Below the pieces are notes generated by a model. It was not told the origin of the DNA, did not search any database, and saw only the letters and a program-made list of their open reading frames with translations. Position numbers and translations under genes: made by a program. DNA of 6,064 nucleotides from the NCBI GenBank assembly GCA_937967705.1, contig CALCJG010000402.1:1-6064 (forward strand). The letters are read 5' to 3'. Below are positions 5,435 to 6,064 of the stretch, in pieces; position 1 is the first letter of the stretch; every line of letters starts with the position of its first letter. This stretch comes from an uncultured Spirochaetia bacterium (lineage in GTDB: Bacteria; Spirochaetota; UBA4802; JAGODF01).

Positions 5435-5468
5435 TGCAGGAAGGGTGCCGCCCTGCACCCTTCCTGCA
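5435..5468. repeat. Hairpin 3: perfect 14-bp stem
   Basis: TGCAGGAAGGGTGC (5435-5448) is the exact reverse complement of GCACCCTTCCTGCA (5455-5468), with a 6-base loop CGCCCT. This is the longest perfect inverted repeat in the window and would be very stable in either RNA strand. There is no T run after it. Confidence 0.75.
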
Positions 5469-5474
5469 GGGTAA

Positions 5475-5490
5475 GTTCCTCCCCAGGAAC
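5475..5490. repeat. Hairpin 4 of the G+C-rich block
   Basis: GTTCCT (5475-5480) and AGGAAC (5485-5490) pair around CCCC. It follows hairpin 3 after only 6 bases, and another possible stem (CCCC/GGGG around 5495-5515) comes next, giving a nearly continuous row of stems. Confidence 0.5.
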
Positions 5491-5658
5491 AAATCCCCAC
5501 CCCCCGACATGGGGAAGATAAGTCCCCGCCTTGTGCGAGTCGGGCAGGCCGCGGCGCTCCTGCCGGCGGACCGCATCCATGGCTGGGCAAAGGAAGTTCC
5601 CTCAACCGGGGGTTGCCATATATCCCCACAACGCTCCTGCCCCTGCCGTGCAGGAACA

Positions 5659-5672
5659 CGGTATGAAAAGAG
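5659..5672 (+). repeat. 14-bp direct repeat, copy 2
   Basis: This is the second exact copy of CGGTATGAAAAGAG, 461 bases after the first and again followed shortly by CATAAG. It overlaps a small stem (CCGTG/CACGG, 5646-5661). Confidence 0.6.
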
Positions 5673-5896
5673 ACCCGAACTCCCATAAGTTCTTGACGTA
5701 CAATCCCGCCCTGCCCCATGATAAGCGGATGAGGGATTCCAGAACCTGCAGAAGCCCCTCCCCTCAGGCAAACCCAAAGTCCATCCGGCGGGGTGCCTGC
5801 AGTCCTTAACAGGAAGAGGATAAAGCAAGAGGCAGCGGCATATAACGCCCGCGGCCATATCACCGCACAAGAAAATATTATTTAGGGAGATATCAA

Positions 5897-6064
5897 ATGA
5901 AGAAACGAATCATCCTCGCTGTCGTAATGGTGCTCATCCCCCTGCTGTCGGCCGGGGCCCTGCTCGTCAACAGCTGGAGAAAAACACCCTATGGCAACCT
6001 CGACGCCGGCACGGCGGTCTTCCTGAACCTGGTCATCGGCAAGGACGGCTGCCTCTCCCAGGGA
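5897..6064 (+). CDS. N-terminal part of an exported or membrane-anchored protein (partial)
   Basis: The gene runs off the right edge after 56 codons. ATG 5897 has AGGGAG (5884-5889) 7 bases upstream. The product begins MKKR, then a hydrophobic segment (about residues 5-24) that reads as a signal peptide or uncleaved anchor, then SWRKTPYGNLDAGTAVFLNL. The 'TPYG-x-LD followed by an AVFLNL helix' stretch reminds me of the region just after the anchor in some secreted alpha/beta hydrolase-like proteins, but the catalytic part is outside the window and this is a weak guess. Codons end mostly in G or C, unlike the minus-strand genes on the left, so this gene may belong to the host's core composition while the left cluster is more A+T-rich. 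Confidence 0.75.
   Translation, partial: MKKRIILAVVMVLIPLLSAGALLVNSWRKTPYGNLDAGTAVFLNLVIGKDGCLSQG

Larger units (their letters stand above)
4887..5896. other. About 1 kb without a convincing gene; A+T-rich to G+C-rich transition
   Basis: The first part (4887-5280) has mixed composition and carries the terminator at 4990-5010. From about 5290 to 5860 the sequence is strongly G+C-rich (5401-5460 is about 77% G+C by count) and full of perfect hairpins. Several long frames are open on both strands (for example 5082-5870 on minus). They compete with each other, are rich in Pro, Arg, Gly and Cys, run across the hairpins, and lack ribosome sites; the longest starts at a TTG. I take them as products of base composition. 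The block is better read as a structured RNA, a repeat element or gene remnant. Confidence 0.6.

Noticed and set aside
5323..5468. tRNA or other standard RNA gene in the hairpin block
   Set aside because: I looked for a cloverleaf with a T-arm motif and found none; the stems are sequential and not arranged as an acceptor stem with three arms.
5249..5521. Plus-strand frames in the G+C-rich block (also 5434-5688 and 5531-5809)
   Set aside because: Same reasons as the opposite-strand frame: composition-driven, proline-rich, no ribosome site and no known motif.
5082..5870. 262-codon minus-strand frame in the G+C-rich block
   Set aside because: It starts at TTG without a ribosome site, is rich in Pro, Gly, Arg and Cys, crosses all hairpins, and competes with equally long frames on both strands. 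High G+C alone lowers stop codon frequency.

Overview
This window looks like chromosomal or island DNA from a Gram-negative-type bacterium. Four of the seven supported genes encode exported or membrane-anchored proteins with a plain N-terminal hydrophobic segment, one has a lipobox, and most have GGGAGG-like ribosome binding sites 4 to 7 bases before an ATG. I cannot name a genus. Only a little over half of the window is coding, which is low for a bacterium, and there is no transposase, phage, CRISPR, tRNA or rRNA signal.

Left part (1-3165): five small genes, all on the minus strand. In transcription order they are a 67-residue exported six-cysteine protein (3165-2962), a 221-residue membrane-anchored protein of unknown family (2560-1895), an 85-residue six-cysteine putative lipoprotein (1703-1446), a DUF3592-type two-helix membrane protein (1356-859), and an 84-residue membrane-anchored zinc-ribbon protein (510-256). 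The gaps between them range from 89 to 401 bases and several hold hairpins, so they look more like single genes than one tight operon. A probable minus-strand terminator (653-683) separates the last two.

Middle (3166-4886): an A+T-rich divergent intergenic region of about 530 bases. It holds a long inverted repeat with A and T flanks, an operator-like palindrome and a candidate promoter. It leads into a plus-strand gene for a secreted WD40-like beta-propeller protein of 395 residues.

Right part (4887-6064): about 1 kb without a convincing gene. It changes from A+T-rich to strongly G+C-rich and is packed with perfect hairpins (best: a 14-bp stem at 5435-5468). A 14-bp direct repeat lies at 5198 and 5659, and a textbook minus-strand terminator (4990-5010) has no recognisable minus-strand gene upstream. 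The window ends inside a plus-strand gene (5897 onward) whose product starts with a signal or anchor segment.

The most notable result is that the two small exported proteins, unlike in sequence, share a mirror-symmetric six-cysteine layout: C-x3-C-x10-C-x11-C-x10-C-x3-C and C-x3-C-x6-C-x13-C-x6-C-x3-C. This fits a helical hairpin stapled by three disulfides. The second candidate novelty is the hairpin-dense G+C-rich block, which could be a structured RNA or a repeat element. No pathway linking these genes can be read from the sequence; what they share is location at or beyond the cytoplasmic membrane.
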